Source: a virus. Taken from it: DNA of 59,210 bases. The stretch is from positions 1 to 59,210 of IMG/VR virus record IMGVR_UViG_3300015263_000218, one strand, 5' to 3'. The position numbers and the translations under genes were made by a program. The notes under the pieces were generated by a model that did no database searches, was not told the DNA's origin, and was given only the letters and a program-made list of their open reading frames with translations. Shown piece by piece: positions 49,270-59,198 of the stretch; within the stretch, counting starts at the first letter, position 1, and each line of letters begins with the position of its first letter.

Positions 49270-52200
49270 TTAAAATAGTCTTTCATTCAAGTCTAGCACA
49301 ATACCATTGTATGCTAGGCGATAGTTTGTAGTTACGTTTGGCGCAACAGTGTTTAGAGCAGTATCGGTTGGATAGAATAGCTTATATCCGAATGTACCTG
49401 CCTTACCCTGTCCACCAAAGAATCCACCATGGCGACCACCCTTATAGACTCTCACCTTGACATACTGGCCCAAATCTGGATTGTGTGTCCAGAATAGCTT
49501 GAATTGGTCTTCAAGCCATGTGCCCCATGTTGTGCCAAGTGGTGATGACTTTCTTTCTAGGCTACCCTGATGCTCAATCTTAGTATTATTTAGAGTACCT
49601 AGTTGCTTAGTAAATACGTCTGCACTTGTGATTGCTAGTGCGTCTCTACTTGCGGCGACCTGAGACCACGGACCTTCTGGTGAAGCTGCCTGTAGGATTT
49701 CACAACCAACCCAATTGTCTCTGGAATTAATATAGAATTCACAAGGTCCAGCAGAAGCGGAGAAGGTGTAGTAGAATTCTTCGTAAATGTTACCAGAGTC
49801 GGAACGATTTTTGTTTCTTTCGCTCTGGACAACAGATACGATTGTCTGTACATATGTGTTTACAGTTTCAGCAGTTAGCGCACCATCGGTTGCTCTTGAC
49901 TGACCGACAAACAGAATGTCAGTGAATGGAAGAGTAGGATCGTTATCGCCAGATGTTGACATACCGATATTTAATTCATCGACTAATGGTGATAGATAGC
50001 CATCAACGATTGTCGCTGAATATGCAGGATTTGAAATGTCTGCATACTTATAGTCTTCGAAGCCATCTACAAAGAAACCAAACTTGAAGCGATCAGCACC
50101 ATCATAACCCGGAATTGAACGCTTCTGTGCTAGTGTTTCTGTTAGTGTTAATGAAGTGTAATATTCAAGATCAGCAATTCTTCTTTCAAGCTGTCCAATC
50201 TCTTGCATTGTGTAACCACGTGGCTGTAGAGCAATTCTTTGTGAAGCATCTACAGGAGTGCTAATGCGATAGTTATTGAGACGTTGTGTTGTGTACTTTT
50301 CATTTGCAACCTTGGTATCGATGTACTTGGTTGTTTCTGAAGAAAGTGAGAATGGCTGTGATGGGTATGGCGGAATCTGCAACAGATTAATTGTCAGTGC
50401 ATTTTCAGGAGCCGGTGGAGCTTCTGTGCTGCCCGGTGTGCCCTTGATTACTCTAAACTGGTTGGACTCGTCAATGATGACACGATCAACACGGCCCTGA
50501 TAGTAATTAATTGTCGCTGACAATTCTGAATCAGGAGCAGGGAACTTCTTATCATTTACAGAGAAGAAACCGGCATATGTCTGGTCTGTTGGGTTTAGTG
50601 GAACACCAACAGTTGGGTTCGCAGAAGGAACTACGGTGCCATTTGCATTTGGACGTAGGTCAAACTGGTCTCTTAGATCGTAGTAATTTCCTCTTGTACC
50701 ATATACTTCAGGAATTTCAAGAGTGTTGACTGTTGTTGTCGCTGAGTCTAGAGCAACACCGTCATTGATGTTGTATGTACCAGAACCACCCGGTGCCTTT
50801 AGACCTTCTGAGTGTGTGAAGTAATCAAAGTCAACAAGCAGTCTATCATTGGTGCCAAGGATGGTAGCAGCGTTTGGCTTCTTGTATAGCCATGCAATAC
50901 CATAGTAGTCTTCGGTCTGATTGTGATCAATGTAGAAGTCTTGTGTTACGTCTACAACGTCTGGACCTGATGTACCAAATGTGTTATTAGCACCCTTGTA
51001 TACCTTGTTCAAGCGGAATACGTCACTAACGCCGATTGGCCATGGACCATCAGCACCAGCAGGGTTTGTGCCAATATGCATACGAACATAGCGGTGTCTG
51101 TTTGCAGTCTTAGCTACAGGAGTAATGTTTTCTTCTCTAACATTAAATGCAACAGAAGTTGATACCTGTCCACTTAAACCAGTTCCAAGATCAATAGTCA
51201 ATTGATTCTGCGATTCGTTATTGGTAATTGTTCTCTCGTCACGATCCATTGGGATTGGAACGTTTGCAGGGAAGCCAAGTCTAAATGGTTGTGCAGTAGC
51301 ATTAAATGTGGAGTTTGCAGTCAATGTAGCGAATGAGTTGTTCGCAACAGACTTAATCTGCACGTAACCAAGCGCAGCAACATTAATCCAATCACCAGCC
51401 TGAATTTCAGAAAGGAACGCACTTGCCGCTGGATTAGATGCAACGAATGCATCAGATGTTGTTGAAAGGGTTACTGCACCAGAAAGATCAGTGCTTGCAT
51501 TGGTATTTGCAAGAGGAACAATGATCAATTCTTTCTTTTGAGTAGAAGAAAGCTGACCAGTGTATGGGAACTTTTCTGAACCAGCAGATGGAACAGAGAA
51601 TGTGATTGTACCACCTGTGGTCAAGTCATATGAATTGACAGTGCGGTAGATGTATGATATTGCAGATGCATTGACAACCGCAGGAGAACCAGAGTAGAAA
51701 ATTAGGCTTGATGTGGTGTTATCCTTGACAACAGCCTTACCATTTTCTAGAACAGCATCAGCAATTGCCTTGTTTGTTCCATCATAGAAAATAGAACGGA
51801 CAAGGCTGAAGTTCTTACCCGGATTCATCTTAATGTCAAATAGGTATAGACGATAGACGCAATCAGGGCTACCAGCAACACCAGACTCATATACGATAGA
51901 GCGGATACGTGCCTGACCCATAGATGTACCAAGGCTAGCGGCAGATGGCGTAGCACCGATATTAGTTGTTAGCCATGTACCAGCAGTACCATATAGGTCT
52001 ACCTTGTCGCCTGTTTTGAAAATGAAGTTACCAGCAAGTTGCTTTACACGAACATAGTTGCCGTAGTTCATGGAGATATTACCATTGACAATTGACTGAA
52101 CGTCAGTACCCTTGTCAACAGCAGCTTCATAATTGAATAGAGTTTCTACACGGTTGCCGTTGATGTATCCAGCACCCGGATCAATTACGATATTGAACTT

Positions 52201-53700
52201 TGTTGCTTCGTTATTAAATGTGTTGGCAGACTTTGTGTTTAGAAGGAAAGGATTGGTGACATAGTTACCAGACTCTTCGTATGTACGACGAGCAATTTCC
52301 TTACCAATAACATTGTAGACCGTTTGTCTATTCTGTTTGTATGGCTGACCTTCAGAAAATTCAGCAATGTATAGCCAATCGCTTCTGCTATCTGCTTCTG
52401 CCTTGGTTAGGACAGTAAGAACAGGCTTAAGCTCAAGTCTATTCGCACCCGGAGCAGTATAGTTTGGTGCACCAGTTGCATTATCTAGAAGAGACTGATC
52501 TTCATTGCTGTCAATGATATCTTCTTCTGTGGTAAAGCCGACAGAAAGCTGATCAGGAATATTATCATATTTTTTGACAATTACAAGCTGTTCTTCTACA
52601 CGTGAGAAATATCCCTTTTGGTAGATAACGCCATTGCCTACTGTCATACCATAGGTATTGCCAATAGGGCTGTACTGTAGAGGCGCAACCGTGATGTTTG
52701 CTAGGTAGTTCTGTGCTGTAGCAGAGAAAATGTCAAGCTGTGCAATCTGTGCACTAGTTGATGTAACAGAAATGTGTGGAAGAACAGTATATCCAGTGCC
52801 CTTCTGTGTAACGGTGATATCTGTTACCTGACCAAGTGAGGAAACTTGCAATTCAGCAGATGCACCAGTACCAACGTGAGAAACGATTCTACCAATTGAA
52901 GAAGGCGCGGTGTTTGAAGTCTGAATATTTGTGTTGACAGAGAATGTCCACTTGGAGTAGTCTTTAATCTTAAGGTCTTCAACCTTAGGAGCAATTCTCA
53001 AAACAAGTGCATCTTCTCTTACGGTATCAAGTACTTCGATAATCTGTACGTTTGCGGTGCCATCAGAAACAAAGTCACCAGCGTAGAAATTATTTGCGAA
53101 TAGGGTACCGCCTGTGGTATTCTGAACCGCAATAGCAGAAAGAATGACAACACGGTCATTTACGCTAAAGCCAGATGAACCATCATCGACAGTAATCTTT
53201 TCGATGACATTATCTGGATTAAATAGAGTTAGCTGTTCGTTATATGTAAACTTTGATTGGCCATCTGACTCAAGATCATTGATATCAAAGCCAGTGTTTA
53301 GGTAACGTACATATAGAGTGTTTAAATCTGGTGTGGTGGATTCGAAACCACTGTCAACAGCAATGATAGATGCCTCAAGAGGAATTCGAGTTTGCTGATT
53401 TCTGACACGATATCCTAGATATTGCTGTACGTCAACTGCCTGAGAGTCAGTCTGAATATCCTTAATCTTTACATATTGCAAGTCATTATGGAATGTGATA
53501 TCACAACCATCAATGATAGTACCTTGCTTATAGATATTGTTTCCGAAACGTTCAATCTGTTTCTGAAGAATTGTCTGTAGCTGATTTAGCTCACGAGCCT
53601 GTACGGACACACCGGGACGAAACAGGACCTTATAGAAGTCCTTGTTTTCATTATAGTCGTCAAAGTATGGCGATACGCTCAAATCAGTTTGAATTGGCAT
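49270..53700 (-). CDS. DUF4815 baseplate/tail structural protein
   Basis: This 1476-residue protein has the N-terminus DLSVSPYFDDYNENKDFYKVLFRPG, then VQARELNQLQTILQKQIERFG, then YKQGTIIDGCDI, the hallmark of DUF4815 proteins of marine T4-like phages. GxGY-type beta units (VTQKGTGYTVLP) occur around residue 300. Segments such as GAGYINGNRVET (about 515), DERTITNNESQNQLTIDLG and the C-terminal GQYVKVRVYKGGRHGGFFG occur along its length. A conserved helical QPRGYTMQEIGQLERRIADLEYY stretch lies near residue 1170. It follows gp8 by five bases and probably replaces part of the gp9/gp10-type baseplate periphery of T4. Confidence 0.82.
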   Translation of the reverse strand: MPIQTDLSVSPYFDDYNENKDFYKVLFRPGVSVQARELNQLQTILQKQIERFGNNIYKQGTIIDGCDITFHNDLQYVKIKDIQTDSQAVDVQQYLGYRVRNQQTRIPLEASIIAVDSGFESTTPDLNTLYVRYLNTGFDINDLESDGQSKFTYNEQLTLFNPDNVIEKITVDDGSSGFSVNDRVVILSAIAVQNTTGGTLFANNFYAGDFVSDGTANVQIIEVLDTVREDALVLRIAPKVEDLKIKDYSKWTFSVNTNIQTSNTAPSSIGRIVSHVGTGASAELQVSSLGQVTDITVTQKGTGYTVLPHISVTSTSAQIAQLDIFSATAQNYLANITVAPLQYSPIGNTYGMTVGNGVIYQKGYFSRVEEQLVIVKKYDNIPDQLSVGFTTEEDIIDSNEDQSLLDNATGAPNYTAPGANRLELKPVLTVLTKAEADSRSDWLYIAEFSEGQPYKQNRQTVYNVIGKEIARRTYEESGNYVTNPFLLNTKSANTFNNEATKFNIVIDPGAGYINGNRVETLFNYEAAVDKGTDVQSIVNGNISMNYGNYVRVKQLAGNFIFKTGDKVDLYGTAGTWLTTNIGATPSAASLGTSMGQARIRSIVYESGVAGSPDCVYRLYLFDIKMNPGKNFSLVRSIFYDGTNKAIADAVLENGKAVVKDNTTSSLIFYSGSPAVVNASAISYIYRTVNSYDLTTGGTITFSVPSAGSEKFPYTGQLSSTQKKELIIVPLANTNASTDLSGAVTLSTTSDAFVASNPAASAFLSEIQAGDWINVAALGYVQIKSVANNSFATLTANSTFNATAQPFRLGFPANVPIPMDRDERTITNNESQNQLTIDLGTGLSGQVSTSVAFNVREENITPVAKTANRHRYVRMHIGTNPAGADGPWPIGVSDVFRLNKVYKGANNTFGTSGPDVVDVTQDFYIDHNQTEDYYGIAWLYKKPNAATILGTNDRLLVDFDYFTHSEGLKAPGGSGTYNINDGVALDSATTTVNTLEIPEVYGTRGNYYDLRDQFDLRPNANGTVVPSANPTVGVPLNPTDQTYAGFFSVNDKKFPAPDSELSATINYYQGRVDRVIIDESNQFRVIKGTPGSTEAPPAPENALTINLLQIPPYPSQPFSLSSETTKYIDTKVANEKYTTQRLNNYRISTPVDASQRIALQPRGYTMQEIGQLERRIADLEYYTSLTLTETLAQKRSIPGYDGADRFKFGFFVDGFEDYKYADISNPAYSATIVDGYLSPLVDELNIGMSTSGDNDPTLPFTDILFVGQSRATDGALTAETVNTYVQTIVSVVQSERNKNRSDSGNIYEEFYYTFSASAGPCEFYINSRDNWVGCEILQAASPEGPWSQVAASRDALAITSADVFTKQLGTLNNTKIEHQGSLERKSSPLGTTWGTWLEDQFKLFWTHNPDLGQYVKVRVYKGGRHGGFFGGQGKAGTFGYKLFYPTDTALNTVAPNVTTNYRLAYNGIVLDLNERLF

Positions 53701-53705
53701 TTAAG

Positions 53706-55784
53706 TTAAAACTCCAAAATTAATTTAACTGTCTCAGTTTGTCTCGGATTACGCGAAATTGGTGCCAGATTTTCGAGATAAAGTATTTCGCCGCTATCAG
53801 GAACAAGTTCACCGTTATATTTATATGAGGCGGTGAAGTATGCATTAGAGGTCGAGCCTCTTAGATTAATGGTGGCATTCTCTGGAATTGACAGACGATT
53901 TGTCACATTTGTTCCGAAAATATAATCGTTAGAAGAACCAACATTGTCATGCATTGAATGGAAGATGAATGATGGAACCAAGGTGTCACTTGGATACACT
54001 ACATCATTATCAATGACAACAGTTTCGTCTTCAATAAATTCGTTTTCTGAAATCTGAGTGCCGACAAAAGTAGTTAGTTGATTAAAGCCATTAAACTCAT
54101 CAGCGTCACGACCATTGACATAAATGTATGGGATGGTATTTGCGACTGCCGCAGAACAGAATGAAGTCTCTCCCAACAGCGCAGCACTTAGCTCATATCC
54201 TGTCACAACAACATCGGTCAAAGTAACCGATACTGCATCAGAGGAAATGACCTTACCGAATGGTACGCTTTCGATCAGATACATTGAACAATTAGATGCC
54301 TCAAATGGAGGAACGATATTGATTTCTAGCTGTGTATCATCTATAATCATGGCTACATTAGCTAGCATGTTTGATACGCCATTTGTGATGATGACACGAT
54401 CTTCATTTCTAAATGTTTCTGTGAATACGGTGTCTGTACCAACAACTAGAGAGTTTGCTGAAATGCTCACGTTACCGAATAGCTTGATTGGCTTATAACG
54501 GAATACGGTCTCGCCCTTCAAGAATGAACCACGAATGTCATTGGTATCAAGCTTTATTGTGACGTTAGCAAATCTTGGGTCTCTTAGGACACCAACAGTG
54601 CGGAAGTCATTATTCGCTGTCAATGGTTCGTTGTTGCCAATGAAGCTTGTGGAAATGCCAACGTAATGGCCGTACAGTTCGTTTGCAGGGTTTGAGCCGT
54701 GACCACCTGTAGGAGACATGATTGCTCTTGTGACGGCTTCTGTGGAGACTGAGACGGCATTTCCTGTTAGGATGGTAGTGTATACGCTTCTGTATCCAGC
54801 ACCCGGAGCAAGAACTTCTACCTTAGAGATAGAGTTTCCTGTATTTGCAGATACGATTGCACGAGCAACACAATTTGCTGTGCTTGAACCACCAACGTCA
54901 TAAACGAACACATTAGGATATATTTCGTAGCTGTCACCCGGTCTGATAGTATTATTGAATGGATTGTCCAGAACAACAATCTTCTTACCATTAGCAATAT
55001 AATAATTAGTAATCAATCTATATTCATTGGTGCCAGCACCAGTAGTCATCTTCATTAGACAGTTGTTATAAAAACCATCAACAGATGAAGCAGAATAGTC
55101 GAGACCTAGCTGTAGTGGATTAGCACCAATAGCAATGTCACTTGCCTGTGGAATTGCACCTGTAGTATAGTTGTTGTATCCATAGCCAACTTGATCGACA
55201 GTGATAATATCGATAGAACCCGGAACAGCAGCGTCAATAACATCCTGATTTGGCGTTACTGGAATGTATGTCTGTGTGGCGAAGCGGCGCATATCGAAAT
55301 CAGTAATGGTGTACATGTACTTCCAAATGTAACCATCCTGTGGGAATTCGATAGGATCAGAGTCCTTTCCGAATGGCTCCTGAATAGACGGCTTACCGGT
55401 ACCATCGGCATTGGTTGGTCTATACAGGCACTTATACACGTTCTGCTCTAGCCGATTGCCCGCGACAACATAGAATGCCTCGTTAGTTAGATTGCCATCA
55501 GTGTCATCGTACATAGCATATACCGTTCCAGATTGCCACTGGAATCTTTTGATCATGACTTTAACGTCTTCTGGCTTGACACGCTTACCAAAGATCATGT
55601 CATTGTACGCCTGAATCTGTGAACTAATATTGTCCAGAGGCGGGGTGACGTTATCTGAGCTACCAGAATATGGCGTATGCTTTGCAGCAAACACGTAATA
55701 AGCAGACTCATTCTGTATAGAATACACGAATGATTCCGCCGCCTGTGTGTTTAATTTGCTGGTTACTACTTGATAAATGCTCAT
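53706..55784 (-). CDS. gp8: Baseplate wedge protein gp8
   Basis: This 692-residue protein has the N-terminal domain of gp8: SAYYVFAAKHTPYSG, a KRFQWQSGTVYAMYDD segment, NVYKCLYRPTNADG and the DGYIWKYMYTI motif (about residues 151-161). The C-terminus GEILYLENLAPISRNPRQTETVKLILEF lines up with the end of T4 gp8 (GEMIYMEN...EINILFTF). T4 gp8 has only 334 residues, so this form has a large insert (about 230-600) with beta-rich, cyanophage-like content. gp8 bridges gp7 and gp10 in the baseplate wedge. It sits between gp7 and the DUF4815 gene. Confidence 0.88.
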   Translation of the reverse strand: MSIYQVVTSKLNTQAAESFVYSIQNESAYYVFAAKHTPYSGSSDNVTPPLDNISSQIQAYNDMIFGKRVKPEDVKVMIKRFQWQSGTVYAMYDDTDGNLTNEAFYVVAGNRLEQNVYKCLYRPTNADGTGKPSIQEPFGKDSDPIEFPQDGYIWKYMYTITDFDMRRFATQTYIPVTPNQDVIDAAVPGSIDIITVDQVGYGYNNYTTGAIPQASDIAIGANPLQLGLDYSASSVDGFYNNCLMKMTTGAGTNEYRLITNYYIANGKKIVVLDNPFNNTIRPGDSYEIYPNVFVYDVGGSSTANCVARAIVSANTGNSISKVEVLAPGAGYRSVYTTILTGNAVSVSTEAVTRAIMSPTGGHGSNPANELYGHYVGISTSFIGNNEPLTANNDFRTVGVLRDPRFANVTIKLDTNDIRGSFLKGETVFRYKPIKLFGNVSISANSLVVGTDTVFTETFRNEDRVIITNGVSNMLANVAMIIDDTQLEINIVPPFEASNCSMYLIESVPFGKVISSDAVSVTLTDVVVTGYELSAALLGETSFCSAAVANTIPYIYVNGRDADEFNGFNQLTTFVGTQISENEFIEDETVVIDNDVVYPSDTLVPSFIFHSMHDNVGSSNDYIFGTNVTNRLSIPENATINLRGSTSNAYFTASYKYNGELVPDSGEILYLENLAPISRNPRQTETVKLILEF

Positions 55785-55814
55785 AGCTTACACTTGTGTC
55801 CTGATCTTTAGATT

Positions 55815-55822
55815 TATTTATT
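55815..55822 (-). promoter_or_regulatory. Variant late promoter AATAAATA before gp8
   Basis: AATAAATA on the minus strand, overlapping the gp7 stop codon, lies 31 bases before the gp8 ATG. It has one mismatch from TATAAATA at the usual spacing. Confidence 0.45.
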
Positions 55823-58800
55823 AGTCTCTAATTTCAATTTCGATAGTTCCACGATCAACAACATCATTGATATAGCGATCCTGAATTACGAATGGTGAAG
55901 TATTAGATACGATTACACTACCAGTGTCGATGATTTGGTTATTTCCTGTTGCGTATACGCTAGCGATTGAAACCTTGGCTTCAAGTGTGCTATCGACAAG
56001 AACACTACCAAATACTCTCGTACCGGCTGTGTGCATGACCTTCTTAAACATGTCAGAGTACTTCTCAAGTGGGAACTTGGAAATAATATCGTAAGAATAC
56101 TCTTGATAATAATCACCATCATGTACCTTGGACAAGTCACTCACAAAGCCCTTAGAATTCTTGTAGTATCCAGAGCCAGTACCAACACCAACGTTTCTAC
56201 CATATGCCGTACCACTACGCAATCCATCGCTAGAGGTATAGTTAATGACCTGACCGTTATTGAAACCAAAGCCAGAATCAGTTACCTGAAGACCTGTCAC
56301 GGTACCATTGGCATACAGTGCTTCAGCATTGACTTTAGCATTAAATCCGATAGGGTCTGTGGTGTCATCCTCGTAGATATTTACGATATCAGCGGTTGCC
56401 CCTGTCAATGATCCAGTGATTGGAACGCTGATATCAAAGTGATCATCGAACTGAATTCTCTTAGCATAAATTGTTGACTCTGCCAATTTAGCAATTTCTG
56501 CCTTGACAAGAATAGTATCGTTAGTTTGAACGGTATTGCTTATAACAACATTCGCATTAGAAATCAGGCTCTTTATCGTATAATTATTGACAACGCTTCT
56601 TGCAGGAACAGTACCTTCAATGTCCTTCAGGATCATATAATTCTGAGGATTATCGATATAGGCAATCACGCCGTTTGCTATAAAGTTATGAGTGGTGTTC
56701 GCAACGTGTACCTTCTCGCCAAACTTATATGGATCGGTATCGTCCATAAAGAATCCAGTGCGAAGAATGGTCTTTTGCTGTGTAATGTTTTCGCCAACAA
56801 CAAATGATCCTGCAACATTCTCGATTTCGAAGATGTAGTCTTTCTTTTGAAAACCAGTAATGAATGGCTGGTACACCGAAGTAATAGGGTCTTGGTTATA
56901 TCCAGTACCGGGATTTATTTCAGCAAGAGTTGCGATAGAACCAATTGTGAAGTTGACAAAATCAAGTGCACCATATATAACCGACTGTGAATTCGCAGTA
57001 GGATTATCTGGGAAGCCATATGCCAATGCACTGAGTGGAGTGTTCATGAAATCTGTGTTGCTTAGACGGTCAACATTAAGCTTTACGTCTTCTGCATTTG
57101 AAAGGGTGCCCACTTTATATGACGCATCCATACCAGATGATACGTATAGTACTTCTGCACTGAAACCAGAATTCGCATAGATAGGAGCACCATACAAATC
57201 ATTAAACGTACCTGTCTTCTCGACAACAGCAATCTCAAGCCCAACTCCAAGCACAGGCGCTGTAGCCTCTGTCCCTTCTACGTTGATGTTTGAACCAATC
57301 TCAAAGATACCATATAGGTCTTTAATATCGATTATGCCGCCGTCAAGTTCAAGCTGTGTTGTTTTGGTGACTGTACCGCTGGCAAGCAGTGTTCCATCTT
57401 GGTTCACCTGATAGATAAAATTACCGGGAGCAATAGTTCCTGTTGGGATGCCAAGAGTCAAAGATGCTGTATTTGATACATGAATAATTCTACCCGAAGC
57501 AGGAGTTGAGACAGGCAAATAAGCAACTGCACGTACCATTGTATTTGATGTGACAACTATCTCATCATAGTTATTGATGACGCCTCTATTCAACATTGCA
57601 ATCGTCATGTCACCCGGTCCAGCTTCGTTAGGAACCTTTCTGGTGATTACTCCTTGACTGCCGCCTGTGCCAATTTCAACATAAGAACCAACAGTCAATT
57701 GATCTTCGAATGTTGCGCCACTGTATTGTAGTGTGTATATGTTTTGAGAAACGGTGTCAAGATAATAGAAATATTTGTCTGGATACATGTAAGTCACATT
57801 GACGCTACCATCAACACCCGCTGATGGGCTGGTGCCAGTTGAATCCATGATCATTATTTCTACAGGATTTTCTTCTGGGAAGAAACCGCTGCCACGATTT
57901 GTTAGAACAACGTCTACTATAGTTCCAGATGCATCCGTTATTGGTCTAGCAGTAGCATCCTCAAATAGAGAAGGAATTAAAATAATATCACTGTTGCTGT
58001 AACCGGAGCCACCGCCGTTATCATTGAGAAAGATGCGGTCAATCATCTTACCGGCCTTGACATTATTAAGGCGAATGATATGATCGGAAGTGTAGGATTG
58101 TGTTGCCTGTGATGCTAGTGGCGGATCAAAGTATGTGCCTGAGTTCTTAGAATATCCATATCCAGACTTAGTGAGAGTATATTCAATTTCACCACTTGTC
58201 TTTGCCGTTGATGTGACACGAGCCAAACCACTATCACCGGTATCAGAATTTAGAGTAACGATATCACCAATTTTGAAACTTGTTGATTTGGTAATGACTG
58301 TTGCTGAGCCAAGTGAACCAAGAACAAATGGCGAATCTGGATAAATCTGATCGCCCTTCAATAGCTCATTAAGGACGAATTCACCCTGTACGCTTGACAC
58401 ATAGAATACATGAATGAAGCTATTGTTTACCTTCTTCTTTACGTATCTTTCAACGAATGCAGTAGCACCAGAAGTAACACCTGTAATCTGCTTCCCAACA
58501 AGTGAGACGGCTCTTTCAACAGAGGTTGAATTAATTTCAATATATCTTGGAGTATACCACTCTGCATCTGACAGACGGAATAGATCATCGCCGGGATAGT
58601 ATACCTCAGACTTCATACCATATATCAATCTGAAGAAAAGGTCAATGGAGCGGCTGGTGCCCTTGGAGCGATATAGGTCTAATGAATTTTTGACAAGTAA
58701 TTTCTTGTTGGTAGCAGTATCGAATTCAATATTCTTTAGATACTTTTCCTTGAACTTGACAACAAAGAGGTCAAGTGTCTTGTCAATGTCACGAATATTT

Positions 58801-59195
58801 GTTAGATTTCTTGAATAAAATAAGGTTCCCAAGCGACGAGTTGTTCCGCCTCTTTGAATATAGGTAGAGTAAACCTTACCATCGGTTGGGTTGTATGTGG
58901 TGACAGGAATTAATTCAGAACATACAGTAAGACATTTAAAGGTCTGTAGGTCGTCCACCAGAACAAGGATACTATTATCAACAAAAGCAATAATTTTGCC
59001 TGTTACTTCTTCCTGATTGATAGTATTACCAACTTCAAAACCAGTGTTGTCTTCAAGATCAATTAGCTGGAAATTCTGTTCAAGCCACTCATAGTATGCT
59101 TCCATAAAGGCAACAAAGTTTGGACCCTCTTCCATATAAAAAGAAGGAAACATACTTTTAATTAATGGAGAAATCTTTTGTTCGATATTTCTCAT
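55821..59195 (-). CDS. gp7: Baseplate wedge protein gp7
   Basis: This is a 1124-residue protein. The N-terminal ~260 residues match the conserved part of T4 gp7. MFPSFYMEEGPNFVAFMEAYYEWLEQ corresponds to the Y..DSNFEAFCEAYIQYL motif. KFKEKYLKNIEF and SLDLYRSKGTSRSIDLFFRLIYG correspond to the R.FF...DFY.SKG...SYKFLFK.LY motif. In T4 this block is in the C-terminal half; here it opens the protein. The remaining 850 residues are beta repeats with GxGY turns (GGGSGYSNSD, NRGSGFFPEEN, NPGTGYNQDP, DSGFGFNNGQ). gp7 nucleates each baseplate wedge with gp10 and gp8. The C-terminus is FVIQDRYINDVVDRGTIEIEIRD. Confidence 0.82.
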   Translation of the reverse strand: MRNIEQKISPLIKSMFPSFYMEEGPNFVAFMEAYYEWLEQNFQLIDLEDNTGFEVGNTINQEEVTGKIIAFVDNSILVLVDDLQTFKCLTVCSELIPVTTYNPTDGKVYSTYIQRGGTTRRLGTLFYSRNLTNIRDIDKTLDLFVVKFKEKYLKNIEFDTATNKKLLVKNSLDLYRSKGTSRSIDLFFRLIYGMKSEVYYPGDDLFRLSDAEWYTPRYIEINSTSVERAVSLVGKQITGVTSGATAFVERYVKKKVNNSFIHVFYVSSVQGEFVLNELLKGDQIYPDSPFVLGSLGSATVITKSTSFKIGDIVTLNSDTGDSGLARVTSTAKTSGEIEYTLTKSGYGYSKNSGTYFDPPLASQATQSYTSDHIIRLNNVKAGKMIDRIFLNDNGGGSGYSNSDIILIPSLFEDATARPITDASGTIVDVVLTNRGSGFFPEENPVEIMIMDSTGTSPSAGVDGSVNVTYMYPDKYFYYLDTVSQNIYTLQYSGATFEDQLTVGSYVEIGTGGSQGVITRKVPNEAGPGDMTIAMLNRGVINNYDEIVVTSNTMVRAVAYLPVSTPASGRIIHVSNTASLTLGIPTGTIAPGNFIYQVNQDGTLLASGTVTKTTQLELDGGIIDIKDLYGIFEIGSNINVEGTEATAPVLGVGLEIAVVEKTGTFNDLYGAPIYANSGFSAEVLYVSSGMDASYKVGTLSNAEDVKLNVDRLSNTDFMNTPLSALAYGFPDNPTANSQSVIYGALDFVNFTIGSIATLAEINPGTGYNQDPITSVYQPFITGFQKKDYIFEIENVAGSFVVGENITQQKTILRTGFFMDDTDPYKFGEKVHVANTTHNFIANGVIAYIDNPQNYMILKDIEGTVPARSVVNNYTIKSLISNANVVISNTVQTNDTILVKAEIAKLAESTIYAKRIQFDDHFDISVPITGSLTGATADIVNIYEDDTTDPIGFNAKVNAEALYANGTVTGLQVTDSGFGFNNGQVINYTSSDGLRSGTAYGRNVGVGTGSGYYKNSKGFVSDLSKVHDGDYYQEYSYDIISKFPLEKYSDMFKKVMHTAGTRVFGSVLVDSTLEAKVSIASVYATGNNQIIDTGSVIVSNTSPFVIQDRYINDVVDRGTIEIEIRD

Positions 59196-59198
59196 CTA

